A stretch of DNA of 64,000 nucleotides, taken from Psychrobacter aquimaris. GTDB lineage: Bacteria; Pseudomonadota; Gammaproteobacteria; Pseudomonadales; Moraxellaceae. Below are positions 18,874 to 27,155 of the stretch, one piece after another. Under the pieces are notes generated by a model. That model had not been told where the DNA came from and made no database searches. It saw nothing but the letters and a program-made list of their open reading frames with translations. Position 1 is the stretch's first letter. Each line of letters begins with the position of its first letter. Made by a program: the position numbers and the translations under genes. The DNA lies in assembly GCF_016107525.1 (NCBI RefSeq), contig NZ_JABASR010000002.1:186001-250000 (forward strand). The letters are read 5' to 3'.

Positions 18874-19731
18874 CTAAATATTTAATTCGCTGCTTGGGTT
18901 TACTCCAAACAGCCGTTTATATTCACGGCTAAATTGGCTGGGACTTTCATAGCCTACTTGCATGGCGATTTGTGATACTTGTGCCTCGCCGAGTTGAATA
19001 AGCTGCCGCGCTTTCATCAATCGTAGGCTTTTTTGATATTGAAGCGGGCTTAGTTGAGTGATTTCTTTAAAATGTTGATGAAATCCCGAAACACTCATCC
19101 CGCATCGACTGGCCAAATTTTCTATGATGACTGGCTCATTTAAATGTGATTTTAGCCAATCGGTGGCTTGGGCAATACGGTGAGTGTGACTGCCGTTAAC
19201 CACCAGTTGCCGAAGCTTATGACCTTGCTGTGCTGAGAGCAAACGATAATAAATCTCTTGCTGAATTAAAGGTGATAAGAACGCTATATCATTTGGATAA
19301 TTAAGCAAGTCTATCAGTCGTTCGAATGCGGCTAATATGGTGTCTTCTAACGGCCATTTTATACCTTGATGCTCATAATCGGCATTTTTCTGAGGTGGTA
19401 TTTTTGCCATGACCTCACTAATAAGCACTAAATTTAATTTCATAGACAATACGATGACAGGCTTCTCTACAGTGGCGTGTTTGATATGCATGCTTATAGG
19501 AATATTGACAGGGCAGAACATCAGGCTGCTGTCATCAAATCTCTGGCAATCTGCACCTAAGTAAATTTCACGCGTGCCTTGTAAGACGATACATATACTA
19601 GGTTCTTGGATATAGCTGACAGTCTTTCTTGGTCTGTCGGCACAATAAAAAAACAAGCCTGAAATGTCTGATTCTATGGTTTGGTTTTTGGGTAATATAC
19701 TAAGTAGCTGCTCAACCGTTTTTGTTTTCAT
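18874..19731 (-). CDS. AraC-family transcriptional regulator (AraC_N type)
   Basis: The 285-residue protein has an N-terminal AraC_N (YqhC-like) sensing domain, with SICIVLQGTREIYLG near residue 45. Residues about 190-285 hold the double helix-turn-helix, including LASRCGMSVSGFHQHFKEIT and QIAMQVGYESPSQFSREYKR. Relatives often control nearby aldehyde or redox genes. It is divergent from ohr, and the shared spacer carries a 36-bp palindrome with promoter hexamers, so control of itself and ohr is a natural hypothesis. No ribosome site is visible; a short 5' leader of about 20 bases is predicted. Confidence 0.9.
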   Translation of the reverse strand: MKTKTVEQLLSILPKNQTIESDISGLFFYCADRPRKTVSYIQEPSICIVLQGTREIYLGADCQRFDDSSLMFCPVNIPISMHIKHATVEKPVIVLSMKLNLVLISEVMAKIPPQKNADYEHQGIKWPLEDTILAAFERLIDLLNYPNDIAFLSPLIQQEIYYRLLSAQQGHKLRQLVVNGSHTHRIAQATDWLKSHLNEPVIIENLASRCGMSVSGFHQHFKEITQLSPLQYQKSLRLMKARQLIQLGEAQVSQIAMQVGYESPSQFSREYKRLFGVNPSSELNI

Positions 19732-19752
19732 GATTTATGCTTATTTTATAAT

Positions 19753-19788
19753 TTGCCTAATCATATAAATATTTATAGGATTAGGCAA
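19753..19788. promoter_or_regulatory. 36-bp near-perfect palindrome with opposed promoters, araC/ohr spacer
   Basis: The arms TTGCCTAATC (19753-19762) and GATTAGGCAA (19779-19788) are exact complements. The centre ATAAATATTTAT is itself palindromic, so 17 of 18 base pairs are symmetrical. On the minus strand TTGCCT, a 17-base spacer and TATGAT form a good sigma-70 promoter for araC. On the plus strand TTGCCT, 17 bases and TAGGAT form a weaker one toward ohr. The sequence and spacing are directly visible; binding by a regulator is inferred. Confidence 0.65.
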
Positions 19789-19916
19789 GGATTCTGTAGT
19801 AATGCTCTACCAGATTAGCGTGTTCACTTCTATAATGATGGCATCAAAACGCAGCAAGATTGATTTGCAGCGTATTGCACAATACCAATAACACGCCAAT
19901 CCATAAGGAATATATG

Positions 19917-20330
19917 ATGAAAATTTTCTATAAAACGCGAGCAACGGCAACGGGTGGTCGTTCTGGTCATACAGGTCTTGACGATGGTTCGCTAGGTTTT
20001 GATCTGGTCTCTTTTCAAGAAACAGACAAGGAAGGTGTGAACCCAGAACAGCTTTTTGCAATGGGTTACGCGGCTTGTTTTGATAGTGCTTTAAACCTGA
20101 CCGCCCAGCAAATGAAATTGCCAATCACTGCCTCAAAAACCTCGACCCAAGTGGGTATTGGTATGAAAGCTGATGGTAGCTATAACCTAGATATAGATTT
20201 GTATGTTGAAGTGTCTGGCATTGATGAAGCTCAAGCGCAAACACTGGTCGAAACAGCTCATCAAGTTTGCCCATACTCTAATGCCACACGCGGCAATGTC
20301 GATGCACGTTTGCATGTGACTGTGATTTAA
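19917..20330 (+). CDS. ohr: Organic hydroperoxide resistance protein (Ohr/OsmC family)
   Basis: The 137-residue protein has the Ohr layout, with the two redox cysteines C54 (YAACFDSAL) and C118 (QVCPYSNATRGN) and the N-terminal TGGRSG motif. Ohr reduces organic hydroperoxides using lipoylated partners. ATG 19917 is seven bases after AAGGA and is preferred over the adjacent ATG 19914. Ohr genes are usually controlled by a MarR-type OhrR. No ohrR is seen here; instead an AraC-type regulator is divergent. Confidence 0.93.
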   Translation: MKIFYKTRATATGGRSGHTGLDDGSLGFDLVSFQETDKEGVNPEQLFAMGYAACFDSALNLTAQQMKLPITASKTSTQVGIGMKADGSYNLDIDLYVEVSGIDEAQAQTLVETAHQVCPYSNATRGNVDARLHVTVI

Positions 20331-20413
20331 CGGTCAAGAGTGGTTAACACCTAACAACTGATTCAACAGCTGCTCTAATAACTATAAATAAATATAAAAA
20401 CGACATGACTTTC

Positions 20414-20450
20414 AACTGCTTGGGTACATAAAGTATTCAGGCAGTTTTTT
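20414..20450 (+). terminator. Intrinsic terminator after ohr
   Basis: AACTGCTTG pairs with CAGGCAGTT (one wobble) over a 15-base loop and is followed by T6. Confidence 0.75.
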
Positions 20451-20512
20451 ATTGAGTGATGCAATTTTGATCATTAAGATCAAATTATCAAGCACAAAAA
20501 GTCAAGCACAAA

Positions 20513-20543
20513 AAAGAGCCAGTAGTTTGACTATTGGCTCTTT
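20513..20543 (-). terminator. Intrinsic terminator for the MliC-like lipoprotein gene
   Basis: A 13-bp stem (AAAGAGCCAGTAG and CTATTGGCTCTTT, one wobble) has a TTTGA loop. On the minus strand it ends in T6, placing it after the gene at 20624-20995. Confidence 0.85.
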
Positions 20544-20623
20544 CGTTTTAAATAAATTTTAATAAAAACATGGAGTTTATTCAAATAACTACCACGTATT
20601 ATTTATGTGTGTTTCTATGATTA

Positions 20624-20995
20624 TTATAGTTGGCAGTTCACTCGGTATTCTTGACCATTGTCTGATTTGATGGTCATGATGCCATAATCCACTTTGGTGT
20701 GCCAATCGTAAGTGGTTTGAGGGTTAACATTATTTACATAATGAGTGCCAGAACCTGATACCGCATGCTCCATGGTGATTTTTGCATTGGTCAAGCCAAC
20801 TTTAGGCAAGGTCACGTTTAGGTTGGCAGCTTGACCATTTGCAGTGTAGACAGCAATGAGTTGACCGTTGTCTTCACAAGTGAATGATTGGACTACTGGC
20901 TGAGTATTGGTGTCTGGGGTCGTGGTGGTTGGTGCGTTAGTGGCGCAGGCAGCTAGTAATACAGCAAAAGGTGCTACGGCTAATAATTTTTTCAT
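20624..20995 (-). CDS. MliC-like lipoprotein (C-type lysozyme inhibitor family)
   Basis: The start at 20995 has GAGGC about eight bases upstream. It begins a classic lipoprotein signal, MKKLLAVAPFAVLLAAC, with the lipobox cysteine at residue 17. A Thr/Pro-rich linker follows, then a domain starting FTCEDNGQLIAVY and ending YRVNCQL. In MliC the corresponding two cysteines form a disulfide, and a conserved Ser/Lys pair plugs the lysozyme active site. Here the SGSGTHYVN block corresponds to the usual SASGARY region. A periplasmic outer-membrane-anchored lysozyme inhibitor is likely; the family call is from pattern memory. Confidence 0.8.
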   Translation of the reverse strand: MKKLLAVAPFAVLLAACATNAPTTTTPDTNTQPVVQSFTCEDNGQLIAVYTANGQAANLNVTLPKVGLTNAKITMEHAVSGSGTHYVNNVNPQTTYDWHTKVDYGIMTIKSDNGQEYRVNCQL

Positions 20996-21172
20996 AATAT
21001 GCCTCAAAAGTATCGGTAAAAGTAGGTTGTTACGTCGAGCAACATGATACCGCAGAGAATGTCACTTTATATTGTGGTTGAGGGCTATGGTAGTAATCTT
21101 ATCTGTCTTTTTTATGACTAATCATCTCAGTCTTTATCCGCATATTAATTTTGAATAACGAATGAGGATATT

Positions 21173-22093
21173 TCACGTAGAGGCTTCTTTTTTATTTAAA
21201 ATAAATACCAATACTGCACCCAAGATAACTGAGCTTGCCACAACGAATGGCAAGGTCAATTGCTCAGATAAAAACACCACGCCTAATATTGCAGCCAGTA
21301 GAGGTACACACAGTTGTACAACTGCTGCTTGGGTATTTTTTAACAAAGGCATGGCCATGTACCAGATGCTATAGCCTATACCGGATGCAATCGCTCCTGA
21401 TGCGCAGGCCAAAAATATTCCATTGATAGTAATATCACCTAAATTGATGTTTTCTAAGCCCATATTGTCTAGATAATTCATGCCTATCACTAACAGTATG
21501 GGAGCTGCTATCAGACTTCGAATAAAATTAAAACCTGTGGCTCGCAGTGGTGACACACAGGTTTTGCCGCGTATGCTATATATTCCCCAAGCAGCACCAC
21601 TGATCGCCATAAGCACCGCTGCTAGTAACGAAGGCACCGCTGCTGACGGTAGCATCAAATAGACAAAGCCTGCCACCGCTACGATAAATGCCAGCCATTG
21701 TAAGCCGCTCAATTGCTCTTTCTTATAGATACCCCAACCAATCATCGTCAGCTGAACCGCTGAAAATAAAATCAGCGCGCCTGTACCAGTATCCAGCTCT
21801 ACATAAGCAATCGAAAAGCACAGCGCATAAATCACTAAGCTCACGCTGCTTAACCAGCTGCCTTTGTCGTTTAAAATAGCAGCGTGAGAAATACTGTCAG
21901 GCTCTCGCACGTGCTGTCGTAATCGGTAAGCATGAATGGTCATGATAATACCTAGGCAGACAGCAGCGCTCAGCAGGCGAATAATGGTAAAGCTCCAAGC
22001 ATCTATATGGCCATCTGCTAACGCCATCCGACAAAAGAGAGAGTTTGCAGCAAAGGCGATTAATGCAATAACAGTGTACAAGGTAGCTTTCAA
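21173..22093 (-). CDS. EamA/DMT-superfamily transporter
   Basis: The 306-residue protein has ten hydrophobic helices arranged as two EamA repeats. The first starts at ALIAFAANSLFCRMAL; the second begins near residue 155 (LLAAVLMAISGAAWGIYSIRGK). Each repeat ends with an E/P-containing segment (ELDTGTGALILF and KNTQAAVVQLCVPLLAA). Family members export metabolites or amino acids, but the substrate is unknown. It is a single gene with no obvious terminator of its own in the short gap to the lipoprotein gene. Confidence 0.87.
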   Translation of the reverse strand: MKATLYTVIALIAFAANSLFCRMALADGHIDAWSFTIIRLLSAAVCLGIIMTIHAYRLRQHVREPDSISHAAILNDKGSWLSSVSLVIYALCFSIAYVELDTGTGALILFSAVQLTMIGWGIYKKEQLSGLQWLAFIVAVAGFVYLMLPSAAVPSLLAAVLMAISGAAWGIYSIRGKTCVSPLRATGFNFIRSLIAAPILLVIGMNYLDNMGLENINLGDITINGIFLACASGAIASGIGYSIWYMAMPLLKNTQAAVVQLCVPLLAAILGVVFLSEQLTLPFVVASSVILGAVLVFILNKKEAST

Positions 22094-22425
22094 AAATAAT
22101 TCCTACAATAAATAAGCTGGTTTTTGAATAAAATAGGCAAATCCGATCTTTAGGGATATTGTTATAACCGATTTTTTACCAGCAGAAATACTGGCTGAAG
22201 TGCGAAAACCCCGTTGCTAGTTGCCAATTGGGAGATTTCTCACAACAGATCATATTTTATTGTACTTGCGGTAAAAAGTATCTTTTAAATTGGACTGATG
22301 ATAGTTGAATTGACAATGAAGACTGACTACAAAAGTGATGTGTTGTGGGTCACACGCATATTCAGAACGATTGCTTAAATGAATTGTCGTAAATTAAATA
22401 AAAATAATAGATAGGAAAAAGTAAT
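22094..22425. other. Gene-free divergent region between the EamA and DUF421 genes
   Basis: This 332-base spacer has no convincing coding frame. A consensus TTGACA lies at 22310-22315 but lacks a good -10 at standard distance. A short CCAG/CTGG stem occurs near 22180. It presumably holds both divergent promoters. Confidence 0.5.
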
Positions 22426-23109
22426 ATGGATTGGGCAAGTATTTTTATTCATGACACCACTTGGGCATTTGCGCTTGAAATATTAGTGCGCGTCATTGTT
22501 ATGTTTGTGCTGATTATTTCGTTTTTGCGTTTGACGGGCAAGCGCGGCGTCCGTCAGCTGTCCATCTTTGAGCTGACCATTATTTTATCATTGGGCTCTA
22601 TCGCAGGTGATCCTATGTTTACCGAGGATTTACCGATTATTCAGGCAGTACTGGTCATGAGCACCGTTATCCTGCTTTATCGATTGTGCACGTGGATCAT
22701 GATGGAATTCCAACCTTTTGAAGATCTATTAGAAGGGAAATCACTCTATATTGTAGAGGACGGGACGCTAGTACTCGATAAGATTAAAAAGGGCAAGATG
22801 TCACATGATGAGTTTTTCGCTGAAATGCGCCAACAAGGGGTCGAGCATCTGGGTCAAGTGCGTACAGGCTTGCTAGAGACAGACGGTAATTTTAGTATAT
22901 TGTTATACTCACCTGAAAACACTGGCTATGGTATGCCGCTTTTCCCTAAGCAGTATCAACCTGTCGAAGAGATAGAATCAGAAACGTACTATGCATGTAT
23001 GCATTGCGGCTATGTCGATTACATATCTGACCCCAATCAGCTCTGTGAACGCTGTGAGAATGGATGTCGAGACTGGGCGAAGGCCTTGAATAGTGAGATC
23101 ATTAGATGA
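22426..23109 (+). CDS. DUF421 (YetF-like) membrane protein with Cys-rich tail
   Basis: The 227-residue protein has two to three N-terminal helices and the DUF421 signature (LRLTGKRGVRQLSIFELTII near residue 35). A cytoplasmic domain follows with EGKSLYIVEDG and a region that includes the M-R-Q-Q-G-V block. The last 40 residues add a probable zinc knuckle (C191, C194, C207, C210, with C214 nearby). I do not associate this tail with typical DUF421 proteins. TAGGAAAAA precedes the ATG. Function is unknown; in Bacillus, YetF relatives affect spore or envelope properties. Confidence 0.85.
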   Translation: MDWASIFIHDTTWAFALEILVRVIVMFVLIISFLRLTGKRGVRQLSIFELTIILSLGSIAGDPMFTEDLPIIQAVLVMSTVILLYRLCTWIMMEFQPFEDLLEGKSLYIVEDGTLVLDKIKKGKMSHDEFFAEMRQQGVEHLGQVRTGLLETDGNFSILLYSPENTGYGMPLFPKQYQPVEEIESETYYACMHCGYVDYISDPNQLCERCENGCRDWAKALNSEIIR

Positions 23110-23156
23110 TAATGAATGAGATGATAGCTATATTGAATTATCTATGAGTAGATCGA

Positions 23157-23204
23157 GCGGTCTTATGTTGGCAGTTTTAGCCAATTATACCAACGTAAGA
23201 CCGC
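23157..23204. terminator. 15-bp hairpin between DUF421 and creD genes
   Basis: GCGGTCTTATGTTGG (23157-23171) pairs with CCAACGTAAGACCGC (23190-23204) with one wobble. No T-run follows on either strand, so termination is inferred from the position between converging genes. Confidence 0.5.
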
Positions 23205-23239
23205 CCTACACTAAACGTTTTTAATATGCCCTAACTGAG

Positions 23240-24832
23240 TTAGGCAATTTTATACCAATCAATTTTACGCGTCATGACCATCACGCAAGCGAGTAGGACA
23301 AAACAGAAGACAGCACCAAGCAATAAATTCATATCTTCGGTGGTTAATATACCGAAAAACGACGCATACAATCCTGCCAGTGTGAAAGTAAAAATCGCCG
23401 CTCGCTTGACGCCGCCCAGTACATAATAAGCATACCAACCAATGAGTCCAACACACGCGCTGGCAGCAATGGCATATGCTTTCCAAAAGACAATTTGCTC
23501 AGCAAGTGGTAATAGTAAGACATAAAAAACCAACAGCGCACAACCGACCAACAGATATTGAATAGGGTGGATGCGGCTAGATTTAATGACTTCGAATAAG
23601 AAGAAAGTGCCGAATGATACTAAGATTAATAATAAGGCATATTTCATCGTTCGTTCAGTTTGTAAATACACGTCATTAGGCTCAGCAAAACTCACACCAA
23701 AGCTGTTCAGGCGCACATTTCTATAGCTATCAGGTATGGCATTACCTGCTGCTGTGGCAGCGCCTTCTATTGCTGTAATCACATCATCAGAAGCCATTGA
23801 CTGGCTATTGCTATCGAGACTGGCTTGACTGGTGACGACACATCGGTTGTTAGCGCTGCTGACACACTGCGACAAATCTTGATTGTTGGCTATTGTTAAA
23901 TACTGATTTTGCCAACTGGCTTCAAAACCTTTAGCAGTGAGTTTTTTGGCATTGGGAAGTGCCTTGCCAATAAAGTTTGGCGCATGCCAATTACTGCGCA
24001 TCGTTAAGTTAAAGTTTTGTCCAGTCGGCACGGTGCTTACATTGCTAATACCAGCTAACGGTAAATCAATGACGATTTCTGTACTGGTTAGTGATTCGCT
24101 AGCACTGTTCGTAGCAAGGATGGTATTGCCATTCTGCTGGCTCGTTATGTTTTTTACTGAACGCTGTAATATATCTTGCGGAATAGCTACTTCTACATAG
24201 GTCAGATTTTTCAGCAGCGCTGTCTGAGGGTAGGTCGCTTTTATCGGTTTGTTATCAATGGTCACCGTTGGCAGAGTCGCAACGCCGCGCAGATCTGATA
24301 CTGGAATAATCAATTTTGCTGCATTCCAGTGAATGATGGTTTTTTCTGGCTGTGTGTTATTTTTATTGGCGGGTGTACTGACAGAACCTTGTGTGTCACT
24401 AGTCGTGCTTGTATTGTCATACAAGCTACTGATGGCTTGATCAAATGTATAGCGTTGGTCAAATGTCAACGCACCATCATAACTGGTCGCATGATAGATG
24501 CCACGTTTGTAGGTATCAGTGCTTACTTCAAGATCCTGTATGGCTTGGGTCTGACTGGCAAAGACAATTTCATTTTTTGAGTAGGATAGTGCACACTTAC
24601 TGGTTGTTTCAGGTGCTGCAACCTGACATTCAGGCGTAATTGTGGTAGGAATGATGATAAATGGAGTGATGACTTCTTGCGGATTGATGTGCTGCTGGGC
24701 AATTTCTTTGACCACCGACGCAGCATAATTTTGTCGTTCGTAGATGACCGAGCCAATCATACCGAGACCGATGGCAAAAATAATACAAAGCCCGGCGATG
24801 ATGGACAATTTAGTCAATAGTGTTTTTTGCAT
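23240..24832 (-). CDS. creD: Inner-membrane protein CreD (Cet/colicin E2 tolerance family)
   Basis: The 530-residue protein has one N-terminal helix (residues about 10-30), then a large periplasmic domain rich in beta strands (ALTFDQRY, FDLPLAG-like blocks). It ends in a C-terminal bundle of five or six helices (from about residue 395, KYALLLILVSFGTFFLFEV). This is the CreD layout, although it is longer than the roughly 450 residues of E. coli. CreD normally follows the creBC two-component genes, but neither is adjacent here. Ser/Thr/Asn-rich segments near residues 140-160 and 240-260 look like linker expansions. Confidence 0.88.
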   Translation of the reverse strand: MQKTLLTKLSIIAGLCIIFAIGLGMIGSVIYERQNYAASVVKEIAQQHINPQEVITPFIIIPTTITPECQVAAPETTSKCALSYSKNEIVFASQTQAIQDLEVSTDTYKRGIYHATSYDGALTFDQRYTFDQAISSLYDNTSTTSDTQGSVSTPANKNNTQPEKTIIHWNAAKLIIPVSDLRGVATLPTVTIDNKPIKATYPQTALLKNLTYVEVAIPQDILQRSVKNITSQQNGNTILATNSASESLTSTEIVIDLPLAGISNVSTVPTGQNFNLTMRSNWHAPNFIGKALPNAKKLTAKGFEASWQNQYLTIANNQDLSQCVSSANNRCVVTSQASLDSNSQSMASDDVITAIEGAATAAGNAIPDSYRNVRLNSFGVSFAEPNDVYLQTERTMKYALLLILVSFGTFFLFEVIKSSRIHPIQYLLVGCALLVFYVLLLPLAEQIVFWKAYAIAASACVGLIGWYAYYVLGGVKRAAIFTFTLAGLYASFFGILTTEDMNLLLGAVFCFVLLACVMVMTRKIDWYKIA

Positions 24833-24977
24833 GAAAGCTCCTCATGTGAATCTTTAGTCCAAAACTGTACCTATAACAGTCAGTAGGTTCAAAGAAGAGC
24901 ATAGAGGAGGAATGAAGAAAAAATATGTAAGAACGATGGAGAGTATGTGGAAAAATAATCCTTAATATTTTCTGGCA

Positions 24978-25502
24978 TCAGTGTTTTTTAGTATCGCCAA
25001 CCACTTTATCCATGATAGCAAATAATAAGCCAGACAATACAAAAGTCATATGAATGATGACTTTCCACATGAGTTTGTCTGCTTCACCATCACTCAATTC
25101 ATTAGGAATATCCATAAATGATTTTAAAAGATCAATCGCAGAAATAGCGACGATGGCACCGATGACTTTTAGTTTTAGACCAGAAAAATCTACTTTTCCC
25201 ATCCAACTAGGTCGATCAACGTGATCACCAGTGTCAATTTTTGAGACAAATATTTCATAGCCACTAAATATGATAATTAATAATAAACTGGCTACTAAGG
25301 AGAGATCGACTAACACCAATATATTAACAATGACGTCTGATACAGAAGCGCTAAATACAGTATTAAACATCATGACTGTTTTTTGAATGAATTTTATAAA
25401 TAATAAAATAATCCCTAAGACCAGCCCTAAATAAAAAGGCGCTAATATCCAGCGGCTGTTAAAGATGGTTTTTTCTAAGTAGCGTTCAAGGTTTTTTAGC
25501 AT
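24978..25502 (-). CDS. yqhA: UPF0114 (YqhA-like) inner-membrane protein
   Basis: The 174-residue protein has four hydrophobic helices and the family markers ESRWILAPFYLGL-like (NSRWILAPFYLGLVLG at the N-terminus) and KVDFSGLKLKVIGAIVAIS before the third helix. ATG 25502 was chosen because AAGAG lies six bases upstream; ATG 25508 directly abuts that site. UPF0114 has no established function. A 145-base gap separates it from creD downstream, so co-transcription is possible but unproven. Confidence 0.87.
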   Translation of the reverse strand: MLKNLERYLEKTIFNSRWILAPFYLGLVLGIILLFIKFIQKTVMMFNTVFSASVSDVIVNILVLVDLSLVASLLLIIIFSGYEIFVSKIDTGDHVDRPSWMGKVDFSGLKLKVIGAIVAISAIDLLKSFMDIPNELSDGEADKLMWKVIIHMTFVLSGLLFAIMDKVVGDTKKH

Positions 25503-25565
25503 GGACATCTCTTAAGGTTCTGAAAGGTTGTAGGTCACTTACTTATAACGTGGTATAGGGTGAAT

Positions 25566-26147
25566 TTAAGACAGCCATTCGATCACTTGTTGTACTCGCT
25601 CGTCTTTATCACCACCTATGCGATGAAACGGCTTTTGGTGACAGGTCAGCTGACTTTCAAAATAAGCACTTATCTCTTCGCGTTGATGTGGGCTATCTCG
25701 TAAGTCATCGGCGACCCATGGGATATCAACTTCGGTTAATAGAATCAAATCATAATGATGTGCTAACGCCGCATTGGTGAGCGCTTTAGGGCAATCGCCA
25801 TAATACCAGTTGGCATAAACCATTAACTCAAACAGACTGGTATCACAAAATAAATAATGGTTGTGATCGGTTTGAGCCGCTTGCTCAGCAAGTTTGTTTT
25901 CTAACTCAATTTGACCTTGCGCAATAGGGAGTAAATCCTCCCAAGTGCAAGTCAGGTGTTCTTTATCCCATTTCGTTTGTAGATAGGTGCGCATGTATTC
26001 TGGCACCCAAGGGCAACCAAAATGAGCTGCCAAGTCGCGACATAGTGTGGTCTTACCAGTGCTCTCTGCCCCTAGGATAGCGACATTGATGACCGATTTA
26101 GGCGTATGCTGCTTTAGGTTGCAAGCGGTAACGTCGTTGCCATTCAT
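25566..26147 (-). CDS. NadR-type ribosylnicotinamide kinase (AAA_28) lacking adenylyltransferase domain
   Basis: The 193-residue ATPase has a Walker A, GAESTGKTT, at residues 26-34. VPEYMRTYL, the LLPIAQGQIELE block and LFCDTSLFELMVYANWYYG follow. These are the features of the kinase half of NadR, which phosphorylates nicotinamide riboside to NMN. The helix-turn-helix and NMN adenylyltransferase parts of full-length NadR are absent. The start overlaps the end of pnuC by 50 bases and no later start codon is available before the P-loop, so the two are translationally linked. Together they form an import-and-trap route for nicotinamide riboside. Confidence 0.88.
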   Translation of the reverse strand: MNGNDVTACNLKQHTPKSVINVAILGAESTGKTTLCRDLAAHFGCPWVPEYMRTYLQTKWDKEHLTCTWEDLLPIAQGQIELENKLAEQAAQTDHNHYLFCDTSLFELMVYANWYYGDCPKALTNAALAHHYDLILLTEVDIPWVADDLRDSPHQREEISAYFESQLTCHQKPFHRIGGDKDERVQQVIEWLS

Positions 26148-26859
26148 AGTAAGCCCAAATTGCGATAAGAGTGAAGACTACGTATTGTAGCGCAGTAAAA
26201 GTGAGACCTTTATAAAAGTACAGTGGGACTGAAATAGCATCGGCGATTATCCAGAGTATCCAATGCTCAATTTTGCGCCGCGCCATCAGCCACATCGCCA
26301 TCAAAAACAGCGCGGTGGTCAGCATATCGGTGTAATCGACCCACGTAAATAAATGCAGACCTAATACTGCGCCATCAAAACTAAAGTTATTATTAATGAT
26401 TGGTCTGAAGTAATATACCAATGCGACAAAGGCTATAGTCGCTGTGGCCAGTAATGCCAGTATTGGCAAATCTTTTTTATCTAGATGTTCTACGTCAATA
26501 GCATTTTGGGCAGCGGTGCCTGCTAACGATTTATTTTGCTGCTGGCCTGTAGGGTTGATATAATCCTGCTGCTTTTTTATTGCTGTGTTTTTTTTATTCT
26601 GTGTCCAATTGATCCAGCCATACAGACTCATCACCGTATAATAGGCATTGATAAACATATCGCCAAATAACTGCCATTTCCACAGCAGATAGACAAATAT
26701 AGCGGTGCTGACTAGCCCTATTGGGAATACCAGAATATTGGTTCTGCTGGCGAGCAAGACACTTGCTACCCCAAATATGACGGCAATAAATTCAAGAGCA
26801 ATAAAGACAGTGGGATAGTCAGCGTATTGTCCAAATAACCAGTTAAAAATTTCTACCAT
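26098..26859 (-). CDS. pnuC: Nicotinamide riboside transporter PnuC
   Basis: The 253-residue protein carries PnuC motifs: the INAYYTVMSLYGWINW block and the C-terminal WIIADAISVPLYFYKGLTFT, with about seven helices. A polar insert of about 45 residues (KKNTAIKKQQ to VEHLDKKD) lengthens the central loop relative to compact PnuCs. I used ATG 26859; the longer frame starts at a TTG (26871). It is transcribed with the overlapping kinase gene. The 296-base spacer to the divergent KAS III gene must hold both promoters. No riboswitch-like structure is obvious. Confidence 0.9.
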   Translation of the reverse strand: MVEIFNWLFGQYADYPTVFIALEFIAVIFGVASVLLASRTNILVFPIGLVSTAIFVYLLWKWQLFGDMFINAYYTVMSLYGWINWTQNKKNTAIKKQQDYINPTGQQQNKSLAGTAAQNAIDVEHLDKKDLPILALLATATIAFVALVYYFRPIINNNFSFDGAVLGLHLFTWVDYTDMLTTALFLMAMWLMARRKIEHWILWIIADAISVPLYFYKGLTFTALQYVVFTLIAIWAYYEWQRRYRLQPKAAYA

Positions 26860-27155
26860 GAGTATTACCAAGTATGAGCGGGTTTATGTCTCGCAGTTTT
26901 ATGCGCTCTAATTGTGAACGTGTCGCTACCAAAGTGCGCCAATTATAACGTAGCTGCTCCAAAATGAAGGCAAACTTTGCTTATTTTTCGCAACAAACAG
27001 ATTATTTGTAACAAAGTATTAGAAAAATAATTATATTCAGGCATAATAAAGGCTCTGATTTTAAGTTTACAGTTATTCACTGAAATCAAACGACTGTTAT
27101 TTTTCCACTTTTATGCTTATCCCAAGCCCCATAGTAGTAGACAAGGAAGCTTATC

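Noticed and set aside
24912-24965. 17-codon frame (MKKKYVRTMESMWKNNP) behind a perfect AGGAGG
   Set aside because: The ribosome site lies almost directly on the ATG and the frame is very short, antisense to the leader of creD. Conservation would be needed to accept it.
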